From assembly GCF_013042245.1 (NCBI RefSeq), contig NZ_JABDQL010000024.1:1-64000 (forward strand): DNA of 64,000 nucleotides, in the 5' to 3' direction. Below the pieces are notes generated by a model. The model ran no database searches, was not told the DNA's origin, and worked only from the letters and a program-made list of their open reading frames with translations. Position numbers and translations under genes: made by a program. The DNA is from Winogradskyella sp. GTDB taxonomy: Bacteria > Bacteroidota > Bacteroidia > Flavobacteriales > Flavobacteriaceae. Positions 42,436 through 52,211 of the stretch are shown one piece after another (the first letter of the stretch is position 1; the number at the start of each line of letters is the position of its first letter).

Positions 42436-45405
42436 ATGATTAAAGTTTATTTACGGCTGCTCATGCTTATGTGCAGTTTTTCGTTATTTGCACAAGATTA
42501 TTTTCCTAGTAATTCTGGTGTAAAATCTGACAACTCTAACTACAAGGCATTTACTAATGCCAAAATCCATGTATCGCCATCACAGGTAATTGAAAATGGA
42601 ACTTTACTTATTAAAGATGGTAAAGTCGTTAGCGTCGGAAAATCGGTAAATTTACCAACTAACACTACTAAGTTAGATTTATCTGGCAAATCTATTTATC
42701 CATCATTTATAGATATGTACACGACTTTTGGTGTTACCAAACCAAAACGTGGTGGTAATGGCCCACAATACAGACCAAGTCGGAGTGGTTTTTATTGGAA
42801 TGACCATATTATGCCAGAACAAGACGTTATGGCAAATTTTAAATACGACGCTAAGTCGGCTTCAGACATGCACAAGCTAGGTTTCGGCGTTGTCAATACA
42901 CACATGGCTGACGGAATTGCACGTGGCACTGGTGCATTGATTTCCTTAAATAACGATGCAGACAATTCGCTTCGCGTCGTGGATGGCGAAATATCTCAAC
43001 ATTTTTCATTCAGTAAAAGTGTGAGGTCAAGACAGTCCTATCCATCATCAATTATGGGAAGTATGGCCTTGTTGCGTCAAATGTACGATGATGCTAAATG
43101 GTATGCCAACGGTAATGTAGATACAAGAGATTTGTCGCTTGAAGCTTTAAACGGAAACAAAAATCTACTTCAAATTTTTGAAGCTGGAAGTCGCGCAAAT
43201 TTATTACGTGCTGATAAAGTTGGAGATTCTCGCAATGTACAATATACTATTGTTGGTGGTGGAGATGAATATGAGCGTTTGGATGAAATAAAAGCTTCTA
43301 ATGCAACGATAATATTACCTATTGACTTTCAAATGGCATACGATGTGGAAAATGCTTTTTTAGCATCTACCCTTTCGTTAAGTGATATGCGTGCTTGGAA
43401 TCAAGAACCACACAACCCAAGATTACTGGCAGAAAATGATGTGCAATTTGCATTAACCACTCACGGTCTTAAAAAGGTAAGTAGTTTTAAAAGTAATTTA
43501 ATAAAAGCTATAGAAAATGGTCTTTCAAAACAAAAGGCGCTTGAAGCTTTAACGACTATTCCTGCGCAATTACTTGGAAAGTCTAATATGTTGGGAACTC
43601 TAAAAACTGGTAGTTATGCCAACTTTTTAATTACTTCAGGAGATATTTTTGATAAAAAGACAAAGCTCTATGAGAATTGGGTTCAAGGTATGCAACATGT
43701 TATTTCCGATATGAATGTAAAAAATATCGATGGTGATTACACTTTTACACTTGCTGGAAGTGATTATAAATTAAATATTTCTGGCAGCGCAAGCAAACCA
43801 AAAACAAAATTAGAATCTGGAGATAAGAGCTTAGGTACCAAAATGAATTATTCTGACGATTGGGTAAACCTTACCTTCAAAACAGCAGATAGTACAAAAA
43901 ATGAATTTATTCGTATCGCAGCAAATGTTGCTAATGAAAACAATTTAAGCGGAAAAGCGATTATGCCAAATGGCGCAGAATATAATTTCTTTGCTACAAA
44001 AGCTTTAAAAGATGAAATGGCTAAGAAAGACAAGAAGAAAAAAGGTACCGCTAAGGATACACCTTACATGAGTCCAATAACCTATCCTAATATTGCTTAC
44101 GGCTATGAAGAAAAGCCTAAAGCTGAAACTATATTGTTTAAAAATGCAACGGTTTGGACCAACGAAAGTGAAGGTATCTTAGAAAACACTGATGTTCTTA
44201 TCAAAGACGGAAAAATTGCAAAAATAGGCAAAAACCTTTCCGATAGAAATGCAAAAGTTGTCGATGCGACAGGAAAACACGTTACAGCTGGTATTATCGA
44301 TGAGCATTCTCATATCGGTGCTGCATCAATCAATGAAGGCGGACATAATTCTTCGGCAGAAGTGACTATCGAAGATGTTATTGACGATGAAGATATTGAC
44401 ATTTATAGAAACCTTGCTGGTGGCGTAACATCAATACAAATATTACACGGTTCGGCAAATCCTATTGGCGGGCGCTCTGCTATTATAAAATTAAAATGGG
44501 GAGAAGCAGCAGATGACTATGTTTATGAGAATTCGCCTAAGTTTATAAAATTTGCTTTAGGCGAAAACGTAAAGCAATCGCGAAGCCGAACTAACTCACG
44601 TTTCCCACAATCTAGAATGGGAGTTGAACAAGTATTTATAGATTATTTCAGTAGAGCTAAGGCTTATGATGAAGCTAAGAAAAGTGGAAAACCCTATAGA
44701 AAAGATACTGAAATGGAAGTTTTAGTCGAAATTTTAAATGGTGAGCGTTTTATCTCATGCCATTCTTACGTACAAAGTGAGATTAATATGTTAATGAAAG
44801 TTGCCGAGCAATTTGATTTCAGAGTCAACACATTTACTCATATTCTCGAAGGTTATAAAGTCGCCGATAAGATGGCCGAGCACGGGGTTGGAGGCTCAAC
44901 ATTTAGTGATTGGTGGGCTTATAAGTATGAAGTAAATGATGCCATACCATATAATGCTGCGATTATGCATAATGCAGGTGTTGTAACTGCTATTAATAGT
45001 GATGATGCAGAAATGTCACGTCGCCTGAATCAAGAAGCTGCTAAATCTGTGAAATATGGTGGTGTTAATGAGGAAGATGCTTTTAAGTTTGTGACACTTA
45101 ATCCTGCAAAACTATTACACTTGGATGACCGTGTAGGTAGTCTAAAAGTTGGTAAGGATGCGGACGTTGTATTATGGAGTGACCATCCGCTTTCAATATA
45201 TGCAAAAGCAGAAAAAACAATCATTGAAGGTGTGACGTACTTTGATTTAGAAAAAGATAAGCAAATGCGTCAAGCCATTGCTAAAGAGAAAAGCGAATTG
45301 ATGAACTTAATGCTTCAAGATAAAAACAAAGGCTTGAAAACTCAACCTGTTAAAAAGAAGGAAAAAGTGTTGTTAAACTGTGACTCTATGGATTCAGGCT
45401 ATTAA
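42436..45405 (+). CDS. Tandem amidohydrolase-superfamily protein, first half degenerate
   Basis: A 989-residue exported protein (signal peptide MIKVYLRLLMLMCSFSLFAQ) made of two amidohydrolase (TIM-barrel) units. In the second unit H624-S-H626 (GIIDEHSHIGA) is the metal-binding HxH motif, and INSDDAEMSRR carries the later aspartate; LKVGKDADVVLWSDHPL is the closing strand. The first unit has SIYPSFIDMYTTFGV where HxH should be, so it cannot bind the standard metal pair, though its end (LKTGSYANFLIT) is conserved. The substrate is probably a cyclic imide, peptide or nucleotide-type compound, but is unknown. It is cotranscribed with the next gene (27 nt). Confidence 0.9.
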   Translation: MIKVYLRLLMLMCSFSLFAQDYFPSNSGVKSDNSNYKAFTNAKIHVSPSQVIENGTLLIKDGKVVSVGKSVNLPTNTTKLDLSGKSIYPSFIDMYTTFGVTKPKRGGNGPQYRPSRSGFYWNDHIMPEQDVMANFKYDAKSASDMHKLGFGVVNTHMADGIARGTGALISLNNDADNSLRVVDGEISQHFSFSKSVRSRQSYPSSIMGSMALLRQMYDDAKWYANGNVDTRDLSLEALNGNKNLLQIFEAGSRANLLRADKVGDSRNVQYTIVGGGDEYERLDEIKASNATIILPIDFQMAYDVENAFLASTLSLSDMRAWNQEPHNPRLLAENDVQFALTTHGLKKVSSFKSNLIKAIENGLSKQKALEALTTIPAQLLGKSNMLGTLKTGSYANFLITSGDIFDKKTKLYENWVQGMQHVISDMNVKNIDGDYTFTLAGSDYKLNISGSASKPKTKLESGDKSLGTKMNYSDDWVNLTFKTADSTKNEFIRIAANVANENNLSGKAIMPNGAEYNFFATKALKDEMAKKDKKKKGTAKDTPYMSPITYPNIAYGYEEKPKAETILFKNATVWTNESEGILENTDVLIKDGKIAKIGKNLSDRNAKVVDATGKHVTAGIIDEHSHIGAASINEGGHNSSAEVTIEDVIDDEDIDIYRNLAGGVTSIQILHGSANPIGGRSAIIKLKWGEAADDYVYENSPKFIKFALGENVKQSRSRTNSRFPQSRMGVEQVFIDYFSRAKAYDEAKKSGKPYRKDTEMEVLVEILNGERFISCHSYVQSEINMLMKVAEQFDFRVNTFTHILEGYKVADKMAEHGVGGSTFSDWWAYKYEVNDAIPYNAAIMHNAGVVTAINSDDAEMSRRLNQEAAKSVKYGGVNEEDAFKFVTLNPAKLLHLDDRVGSLKVGKDADVVLWSDHPLSIYAKAEKTIIEGVTYFDLEKDKQMRQAIAKEKSELMNLMLQDKNKGLKTQPVKKKEKVLLNCDSMDSGY

Positions 45406-45432
45406 TCAGACTCAAAATTTAAATTTATCAAA

Positions 45433-46737
45433 ATGAAAAATTACATATATATCGCAGCTATTTTACTCTCAATGAGTATTGGTTATGCACAACAAACACC
45501 AGCATCAAAACAGACAAAAGATATTGCTATCGTTGGAGCTACTGCACACATTGGTAATGGAGAAGTTATTGAAAATAGTATTATTACATTTTCTAACGGA
45601 AAAATAACCAATGTAGGTGATGCCACTACAATTCGTATTAATTCTGCAGAAATGGATGTCATAGATGCAATGGGAAAACATGTGTACCCTGGTTTTATTG
45701 TATCTAACGGAACATTAGGTCTTGTAGAAGTTGATGCCGTAAAAGCCTCAAATGACTTATCTGAACTGGGAACTTTTAATCCACACATAAGAAGTTTAAT
45801 CGCTTATAATGCAGAATCAAAAATTGTAGAATCCATGAGACCTAATGGTGTACTCTTAGGGCAAGTTGTTCCTCGTGGCGGACGTATTGCCGGAACATCA
45901 TCTGTTGTACAATATGATGCTTGGAACTGGGAAGATGCGACAATCAAAGCAGATGATGGGATACACATCAATTGGCCAAATAGTTTTAGTCGTGGCCGTT
46001 GGTGGCTTGGTGAAGACCCAGCTTTAAAACCAAATAAAGATTACAACAAACAAGTTAAAGAACTATATATGTACTTTAACGAATCTAAAAGTTATAATGC
46101 TGGACCAAAAGATGAGCGTCACTTACCTTTTGAAGCCATGGCTGGATTATTTAACGGTTCTAAACATTTATACATTAATGTAAATAACCAAAAGAGTATC
46201 ACTGATGCAGTTAATTTTGCTAAATCTCAAGGTGTATCAAATATTACTATAGTTGGCGGTTATGAAGCTGGTGAGATTGCAAATTTCCTAAAGCAGAATA
46301 ATGTATCTGTATTTTTAAGACGTATACACACACGACCAAATAACGAAGATGATGATTACGATCAGCCTTTTAAGTTAGCAAAACAATTAGTAGACGCTGG
46401 TGTTTTGGTTGCTTTAGAACCAAGCGGACAAATGGAACGCATGAATTCTCGTAACTTACCATTCTACGCAGGTACAACAGTTGCTCATGGATTAACTAAA
46501 GAGCAAGCATTACAGCTAATTACTCAAAATCCTGCAAAGATTATGGGTATTGATAATATGTATGGAACTCTAGAGCAAGGCAAAAGTGCGACGCTGTTTA
46601 TTAGTGAAGGTGATGCTTTAGACATGCGTACCAATATTGTAACAAACGCATTTATTGACGGTCGTCAATTAAGTTTAGAAACCCATCAAACAAAATTATG
46701 GAAACGTTATTCAGGAAAATATAATCAACAAGAGTAA
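45433..46737 (+). CDS. Metal-motif-less amidohydrolase paralogue
   Basis: A 434-residue exported protein (signal peptide about 1-19) of amidohydrolase architecture: the N-terminal KITNVGDATTIRI/HVYPGFI strand pair and the C-terminal AHGLTKEQALQLITQNPAKI, then GTLEQGKSATLFISEGD. The HxH metal ligands are replaced by VSNGT (after YPGFI), so catalysis by the usual mechanism is unlikely. It resembles the first half of the preceding 989-residue protein in this loss. It may act as a partner or binding protein of its neighbour. Confidence 0.85.
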   Translation: MKNYIYIAAILLSMSIGYAQQTPASKQTKDIAIVGATAHIGNGEVIENSIITFSNGKITNVGDATTIRINSAEMDVIDAMGKHVYPGFIVSNGTLGLVEVDAVKASNDLSELGTFNPHIRSLIAYNAESKIVESMRPNGVLLGQVVPRGGRIAGTSSVVQYDAWNWEDATIKADDGIHINWPNSFSRGRWWLGEDPALKPNKDYNKQVKELYMYFNESKSYNAGPKDERHLPFEAMAGLFNGSKHLYINVNNQKSITDAVNFAKSQGVSNITIVGGYEAGEIANFLKQNNVSVFLRRIHTRPNNEDDDYDQPFKLAKQLVDAGVLVALEPSGQMERMNSRNLPFYAGTTVAHGLTKEQALQLITQNPAKIMGIDNMYGTLEQGKSATLFISEGDALDMRTNIVTNAFIDGRQLSLETHQTKLWKRYSGKYNQQE

Positions 46738-46745
46738 AAATAAAA

Positions 46746-46767
46746 ATGCGAGCCATATGGCTCGCAT
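46746..46767. terminator. Palindromic bidirectional terminator
   Basis: The perfect inverted repeat ATGCGAGCC-ATAT-GGCTCGCAT lies between the convergent amidohydrolase and MutS-like genes. It is flanked by an A-run on the left and a short T-rich stretch on the right. Confidence 0.75.
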
Positions 46768-46791
46768 AAATTTATTATCTACGTTATTTGC

Positions 46792-48051
46792 TTAGCCTAG
46801 TAATTCATTCAAGCCTTCATTATCGAAAAGAATTTTACCAATATTTATCTGAGACCAACCCTTTTTTACTTTATAAGTTAACATTGGTTGTGAATCTTCT
46901 AATTTACACTCCATATGGTAAAATGTAATATTTTCATTTTTTAAATGGTTTAAATTTTTTAAGTGGCTAGATATAAAAAAGTAACCTTTTGTTGTTTTAC
47001 TCAAACCTGAAATTGTTTTTTCAATGAGTAATTTAGCATCATCAATATCAGTACCATTAAAGAGTTCATCAAAAATAGCAAAACAAAATTTGCTATCTTT
47101 TGCATTTACGAGTGTATCTTTTAAACTAATAACCTCATTCATAAAATGACTATAACCATTACTAATATCATCAAATTTATTAATACCAATTGAAAAGTAA
47201 TTACAAAAGGGAATAGTACTATTATTATCTGCTGGTATTGCCAATCCTAAGTTACCAAGATATGTACATAAGCCAATTGCTTTTAAAAATGTAGATTTAC
47301 CAGACATATTTGCACCATTTAAAACTATAACACCATTACAAATCTTAAAATTATTTTTAACTGGCGATGATAAACTGGGATGGTAAAAAGCCTTTAAATC
47401 TAGTGAGTTTGGAGAAATTTCAGGAAACTTGAAACCGTGTTTACAGGTACCTTTCGCTATAGACAAATAAGCTTCAAACCTAAAAAGACAATCCCAAAAC
47501 GTACTAATCTTATTTGACTTATATAAATCATCAATATGTTTACAAATATTTTTGAGCTCTTTAAACTTTAGCCTACGTATCCTTAAACTGCTAGTATAAA
47601 CTTTAAGATTAAAGCTTTTTAAAAACTGTTGAAAATACCTAATTTCTTCTTTGTATTCTTTAGGGAAACACTTCAAATTTATGTGATTGAAATATAATTC
47701 CAGCTTAGAAAAAAACAAAAGTATAAGTTGAATATTGTCCCTAACATCACTGACTACGTGTTTATTACTAAAAAATGAAAGGTTTGTATTAGGAATAGGA
47801 TTATGCCAAGAGTTCAGATAGTTAAAAGCCTTATTAAATGATAAAAAAGAATAGTTGTAACTGTCTAAAAGATGATTATTTTGAATAAAACCCTCTAAAA
47901 TTTTTTGTCTGTGAGTAATAGCTTCAATTGAATTTAGAGAATTATTAAAAATATCGTGTAATACAACTTTTGAATTAATATTGATAGTAAAATCAAATAA
48001 AGGAAGTATCTGAGTTTTTATTTGTAAATCATTTATATTCTGTGCCGTCAT
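46792..48051 (-). CDS. MutS-like ATPase lacking mismatch-recognition domains
   Basis: A 419-residue protein. Residues 236-419 form a MutS-type ABC ATPase: Walker A GANMSGKST (246-254), the SHFMNEVISL segment (301-310) in the STFMxEM position, and Walker B FAIFDE (324-329). The N-terminal 235 residues are helical and resemble the lever/core only. The mismatch-binding domain with the FxE motif is absent, so this is not housekeeping MutS. Standalone MutS-related ATPases occur in Bacteroidota without known function. It is the last gene of a three-gene unit (16 nt after the membrane protein). Confidence 0.82.
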   Translation of the reverse strand: MTAQNINDLQIKTQILPLFDFTININSKVVLHDIFNNSLNSIEAITHRQKILEGFIQNNHLLDSYNYSFLSFNKAFNYLNSWHNPIPNTNLSFFSNKHVVSDVRDNIQLILLFFSKLELYFNHINLKCFPKEYKEEIRYFQQFLKSFNLKVYTSSLRIRRLKFKELKNICKHIDDLYKSNKISTFWDCLFRFEAYLSIAKGTCKHGFKFPEISPNSLDLKAFYHPSLSSPVKNNFKICNGVIVLNGANMSGKSTFLKAIGLCTYLGNLGLAIPADNNSTIPFCNYFSIGINKFDDISNGYSHFMNEVISLKDTLVNAKDSKFCFAIFDELFNGTDIDDAKLLIEKTISGLSKTTKGYFFISSHLKNLNHLKNENITFYHMECKLEDSQPMLTYKVKKGWSQINIGKILFDNEGLNELLG

Positions 48052-48067
48052 TTTTACTAAATAATAT

Positions 48068-48673
48068 CTAATTTAAAATGTAATTTAATAATAAGTGTAA
48101 AAAAGCATAATAACTAAGCATACCTAAAAAAAAGCAAAACCCTATTTTGAATATCGTATTAATCGTAAATTTTATTCTCTTTTGTAAAATAAAAATACTA
48201 GCTATAAAAAAAATGAAAACTAAAACACTAATACTATAATAAGGCAATCCTAAATATGTACTTGCTGCAAAAACTTCTTTAAATGGATTAAAAAAACTAA
48301 TATAATATTGATTTTCTGCCTTAATTAAGCTGAGCAATATTAAAAATACTCCTAATGCTTGAATGATAAAAAAACCATATAATATGAAGTATATCAATCT
48401 TATTTTATTGTTGTATAATTTTATTAAACCATATATCCCAATAATTAATAAAATCACAAAAAGAAAAAAATCATAAGAATTTGAACCCTCCATCGGATAA
48501 GAACAAAACCTTGATTTACTACCAAAATGCTTACTTAAAATAAAGGGCATAAAACCATCGGTAATGTGATAAAATAAATTTAAAATAAATTTTATGCAAA
48601 ACGTCAGTAATGAAAAAAACGGGAACATCAAAAATGCACCCGCTTTTAAAATATTTTGTTCTGATCTTATCAT
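48068..48673 (-). CDS. Polytopic membrane protein of the MutS-like cassette
   Basis: A 201-residue, strongly hydrophobic protein with about five membrane helices (10-36, 68-88, 92-120, 143-165, 172-198). A short loop after helix 1 holds RFCSYPMEGSNSYD, the only notable polar stretch. The family is not recognised. The ATG directly follows the stop of the lipoprotein gene (no gap), implying tight coupling. Confidence 0.7.
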   Translation of the reverse strand: MIRSEQNILKAGAFLMFPFFSLLTFCIKFILNLFYHITDGFMPFILSKHFGSKSRFCSYPMEGSNSYDFFLFVILLIIGIYGLIKLYNNKIRLIYFILYGFFIIQALGVFLILLSLIKAENQYYISFFNPFKEVFAASTYLGLPYYSISVLVFIFFIASIFILQKRIKFTINTIFKIGFCFFLGMLSYYAFLHLLLNYILN

Positions 48674-49888
48674 TTAACCTCTACTTAAAATGTCATTTAA
48701 AACTGCAGATCTTGATTTGTTTTTAAAATGATTTATATCATTTTTGATATTGTTAAAAATTGATACCAACATGCTGTAATTATTATTTCTTATTATTTCA
48801 TTATCTATGAATACTATCAAATCAGAAGCTTCTCTACTTGATAAAACTTCACCGTTATAAGAACTATCTTGAATTCTTTTACTTACTGCATCTATAGTTG
48901 TATAAATGTAATAATATTCATCTAATTGTCTCCAATTATACAAATTTTCTTTACAGTATATATCACTTACCATATAGTAACTATCAATATAACTTCTTGT
49001 AAAATTATTAGATTGCAAAAAGCCATCCCTAAATGAATAAGCGTTTGATAAATCAACAATTCTATTTTGATTAGTAGTTTTATCGGCTAAAATTCTTACG
49101 CAACAAATACAGCCATTATCTTCACAATAAGCAGTTTTTACATCTGTAATAACTGGATCATCACCACCATTTGGAGTTTCAATACAATCTTCAAAATCTT
49201 GTCCATAATCGCATCTACCTCCACATGTTGGATTACTTCTTTCAACAATACTAGCGTTTCTAAAAGAAACATCTCGAATATCTAAATTTTTATAAATTAA
49301 TGATTCTAACCTTTCTCCAGTCAAAATTTTATTAATCCTGTATCCTTGGGTAGTTAAAAAAGAATAAAAGAAAGAATTACCTTCAAAATCACCAACAGCG
49401 TAATTAAATAATTTCTCACTTATTGATGCTTTTAAGTCTTTAAGTTGACCATTTAATTGAGTTTGGTTTACAAAACCATTGTTGTTGTTTTTAAAAAAAT
49501 TATGATTTATAATTTTATTGTCATCTAAATAATAAATGTTTACGCCAAAGATATCATCAATATATTTTATGTATTCTGTTTTAGCTGATATATCAACCTT
49601 AATTATATCACTAGTATTGTAATCTATATTAGCTAACTGAAGTATCGTAATTAAGGTTTCATTATTTACTGAATAAAAATTTTGACTATCAGTAAAGTTT
49701 ATACTTGTCCCAAAATTAATAACTCTTGTCGTTGATTTAGTATTAATAACATCTATTGTATTATTAAGGATACTAATTTTTTCTATTTTTATGAAATCAG
49801 AAGAAGTGTCGTTTTGTATTTCATCACTGGAGTTATCACAAGAGAAAAAAAGAATTGAAATCAAAAAGAATTGAAAGAAGTTTTTCAT
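48674..49888 (-). CDS. Lipoprotein with a cysteine cluster, function unknown
   Basis: A 404-residue lipoprotein (lipobox LFFSC, C17). An Asn/Ile-rich beta-type region (about 30-215) is followed by a compact Cys cluster: C222, C226, C235, C255, C260, C262, C263, including CGGRC and CEDNGCICC. The C-terminal third (about 270-404) is helical. The cluster could bind metal or form disulfides in the periplasm. No family was recognised. First gene of the unit, opposite the HTH regulator gene. Confidence 0.7.
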   Translation of the reverse strand: MKNFFQFFLISILFFSCDNSSDEIQNDTSSDFIKIEKISILNNTIDVINTKSTTRVINFGTSINFTDSQNFYSVNNETLITILQLANIDYNTSDIIKVDISAKTEYIKYIDDIFGVNIYYLDDNKIINHNFFKNNNNGFVNQTQLNGQLKDLKASISEKLFNYAVGDFEGNSFFYSFLTTQGYRINKILTGERLESLIYKNLDIRDVSFRNASIVERSNPTCGGRCDYGQDFEDCIETPNGGDDPVITDVKTAYCEDNGCICCVRILADKTTNQNRIVDLSNAYSFRDGFLQSNNFTRSYIDSYYMVSDIYCKENLYNWRQLDEYYYIYTTIDAVSKRIQDSSYNGEVLSSREASDLIVFIDNEIIRNNNYSMLVSIFNNIKNDINHFKNKSRSAVLNDILSRG

Positions 49889-49961
49889 AATATTTTTATT
49901 TTATTGTTTGTAACTGTAAAGTTGTGATAAATCTTTATAATAAAAAATAACACTTTCCTTT

Positions 49962-49974
49962 AAACTATAAGTTT
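49962..49974. promoter_or_regulatory. Candidate operator of the cassette
   Basis: The palindrome AAACT-ATA-AGTTT lies in the divergent gap between the lipoprotein and HTH genes; a further AAACTTT half-site follows at about 49988-49995. A binding site for the adjacent HTH protein is a plausible inference. Confidence 0.35.
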
Positions 49975-50018
49975 TACTTATATTTACTAAACTTTTAATA
50001 ATCACTATTTAATTGAAT

Positions 50019-50384
50019 ATGGAAATTGGTGGAAAAATAAGAAAGCTCAGAAAACTTAAAGGTTTCTCTCAAGATTTTATGGCTCATGAACTGAATATAA
50101 GCCAGGTAGCATACTCTGATTTAGAGAATGATAAATCAATGATTAGCATTGATAGACTTGAGAATATTAGCTCAATATTAGGAATGGACATCAAAGATGT
50201 ATTAACTTTTGATGAAACAAAAATTTTCAACAATACATTTAACGATTCTGCTAAAGGTTTTTTTAACGTCCAGAAAGTTATTAATCATGCATTTAATAAT
50301 GAAAGAGAGTCATATCTAAAACAAATAGAATTTCTAAAAGATGAAATCACTTACCTAAGAAATAAACTAGACTCTAGCGATTAA
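50019..50384 (+). CDS. Xre-family helix-turn-helix regulator with coiled-coil tail
   Basis: A 121-residue regulator. The HTH (about 4-60) reads KIRKLRKLKGFSQDFMAHEL and ISQVAYSDLENDKSMISID; the C-terminal 35 residues (ERESYLKQIEFLKDEITYL) form a leucine-zipper-like coiled coil for dimerisation. The start is ATG 50019; a TTG two codons earlier is less likely. It is divergent from the lipoprotein operon and probably controls it. It overlaps the convergent DUF6503 gene by 11 nt at its 3' end. Confidence 0.85.
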   Translation: MEIGGKIRKLRKLKGFSQDFMAHELNISQVAYSDLENDKSMISIDRLENISSILGMDIKDVLTFDETKIFNNTFNDSAKGFFNVQKVINHAFNNERESYLKQIEFLKDEITYLRNKLDSSD

Positions 50385-51171
50385 AGACTTTAGCACCTTC
50401 TGGCATTCCAAACATTGTATTTTCAGGAGCTTCTTCAGAAACAAGAACATCTACAAATTCTCTTACTGTAGCAGCTTCGGTTGGCTTTCCATCTTTAACG
50501 TTATACCAAGTCAAACTATTTGGTAACACCAAACCATTAATTTTTTGCCAATCGTTATAGCGGATGTAGCTAAATTTATTACTTTTTTCTTCTTTACCAT
50601 AAGTTACGGTATATGCCAACCATTGCATTTGTCCAGTTTCGGCGTCATAGTATACAATATATTGGTCATTTGGAGATTCACCTATACCTGCATCATAAGA
50701 AATTAATACGCCAGGATATGTCTTACCTTCAAAGGTTAATGGCTCTGCTTCTTCATAAATAATACCATCATCACCAACAATAAAAGGCATGGCATAGAAA
50801 TATAGCATTAAGCCTTTGTAAAACTTAGCATTCCCTTTGTATTCATTACCGTCTTTTTCGTTAACCCATAAGGTTCTGCCATCAAAACCAGCAGCATAAG
50901 TCGGCGTTTCAATTAGTTCGGCCCTTGTTTTTAGGTTTGTTGTCGTTACTTCAGCACCATTTGGTTTATTCATAGTAAAAGACAATGTTTTCATTCTGTT
51001 CCAGTTGTCTATTCCGCCGTGAGCGTCAAATACTTTTGTAATATTTTCTGGATAGATACTAGTTGTGATATCCTCTTTAGATATATCTTCAATAAGTGTA
51101 GATTCTTTTTTATTCTCTTTGCAAGCAATAAATAATAGTGCAAGTGTGAATACAAATGGTAATTTTTTCAT
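50374..51171 (-). CDS. DUF6503 family lipoprotein
   Basis: A 265-residue lipoprotein (lipobox FIAC). The fold is a long beta-rich domain with KVFDAHGGIDNWNRMKTLSF at its start and DAETGQMQWLAYTV in the middle, typical of the DUF6503 family of Bacteroidota (related in shape to LolA/outer-membrane-associated lipoproteins). Its function is unknown. Its 3' end overlaps the HTH gene by 11 nt. Confidence 0.8.
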   Translation of the reverse strand: MKKLPFVFTLALLFIACKENKKESTLIEDISKEDITTSIYPENITKVFDAHGGIDNWNRMKTLSFTMNKPNGAEVTTTNLKTRAELIETPTYAAGFDGRTLWVNEKDGNEYKGNAKFYKGLMLYFYAMPFIVGDDGIIYEEAEPLTFEGKTYPGVLISYDAGIGESPNDQYIVYYDAETGQMQWLAYTVTYGKEEKSNKFSYIRYNDWQKINGLVLPNSLTWYNVKDGKPTEAATVREFVDVLVSEEAPENTMFGMPEGAKVFNR

Positions 51172-51263
51172 GTTTTTATATGTATTGTTTTTTTAAAGGA
51201 CACATGCTGTTCGCTATTAATCATTCCTTTGGGTGATAATATGTTTAGCATGCGCGTTTCATA

Positions 51264-52154
51264 CTATTGATTAAGGTCTCTATGACTCATGAATAGTAGT
51301 TTATAAATCTGAAGTAAATATATATTAGGAGAGTCACTTAATAAATTTATACGAATACTCTTATTAAAAAAAAGATACAACAATGCAGTAAAACAATTTA
51401 GTTTTATTTTTTTAATAGAGCCGTAAGTTTTTAGTAATTTATTGTTGTGAGCGGTTACATTTTCTGAGCCCATCATCCACAAGAGAGTGTCAATAGCCTC
51501 TTCGCTTTTTCTTAAGTAAGCAGCATTATCTTCTAAACCATAATGATAGACTTCATTATTAATATGCAATACTTTTGCTTTTTGTTGCTTTAGTAATGCA
51601 GAAAAATAATTATCAAGACCGTAACCTTTTCTGTTTAATTTGGGATTAATCTCATTAAAAATGTCTTTCCTTATCATAAAGTTAGCAGATATTATAAGTC
51701 CGTATGGTTTGAGATTACGTCTTTTTGCATCGACCTCTTCAAATTTTTTTCCGTACTTCCAACGTAAGATACCTTTTTCAATTGTTTTTGTAGTGTCATA
51801 AGCAAAACCACCGAAAACTGCATCGTAATTAAATCTGAAGTAGTTAGTATAGTTTTTAATAAAATTATTGGTTTTTGGTATTACATCAGCGTCCAGAAAT
51901 AATAGCCAATCGTATTTTGCTTTATCACATAGAAACTGTCTGGAAGCTGTCCGCCCCATATTTTTATCAGATGTAAAATAGCAGACGTACTCTAACTTTT
52001 CTACACTACTCTTATTCTTTTCAACATATTTAGAGGAAGCATCGTCTTTGCATAAAACTTCAAATTCAATACCAGTATCAATAGCTTGTCTGTGCAATAC
52101 GTTTACTAAACCAGTTATTTGATAGTTGTATGTTGGAATTAAAATAGAAAGCAT
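51264..52154 (-). CDS. Family 2 glycosyltransferase
   Basis: A 296-residue GT-A fold enzyme. It starts LSILIPTYNYQITGLVNVL; the nucleotide-sugar and metal site includes D88-A-D90 (LLFLDADVIPK), with RTASRQFLCDKAKYDW before it. A C-terminal amphipathic and hydrophobic region may associate with the membrane. The donor and acceptor sugars are unknown. It stands between the DUF6503 gene and a dead methyltransferase. Confidence 0.88.
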   Translation of the reverse strand: MLSILIPTYNYQITGLVNVLHRQAIDTGIEFEVLCKDDASSKYVEKNKSSVEKLEYVCYFTSDKNMGRTASRQFLCDKAKYDWLLFLDADVIPKTNNFIKNYTNYFRFNYDAVFGGFAYDTTKTIEKGILRWKYGKKFEEVDAKRRNLKPYGLIISANFMIRKDIFNEINPKLNRKGYGLDNYFSALLKQQKAKVLHINNEVYHYGLEDNAAYLRKSEEAIDTLLWMMGSENVTAHNNKLLKTYGSIKKIKLNCFTALLYLFFNKSIRINLLSDSPNIYLLQIYKLLFMSHRDLNQ

Positions 52155-52211
52155 AAAACAAATATAAAGTTTAGAAACAGTAGTTTAATGTAATCGTTGA
52201 AGATTAAAAAT

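Noticed and set aside
42436..45405. The 989-residue protein as two accidentally fused genes
   Set aside because: The reading frame and linker are continuous and both halves are full-length amidohydrolase folds, a known architecture in Bacteroidota.
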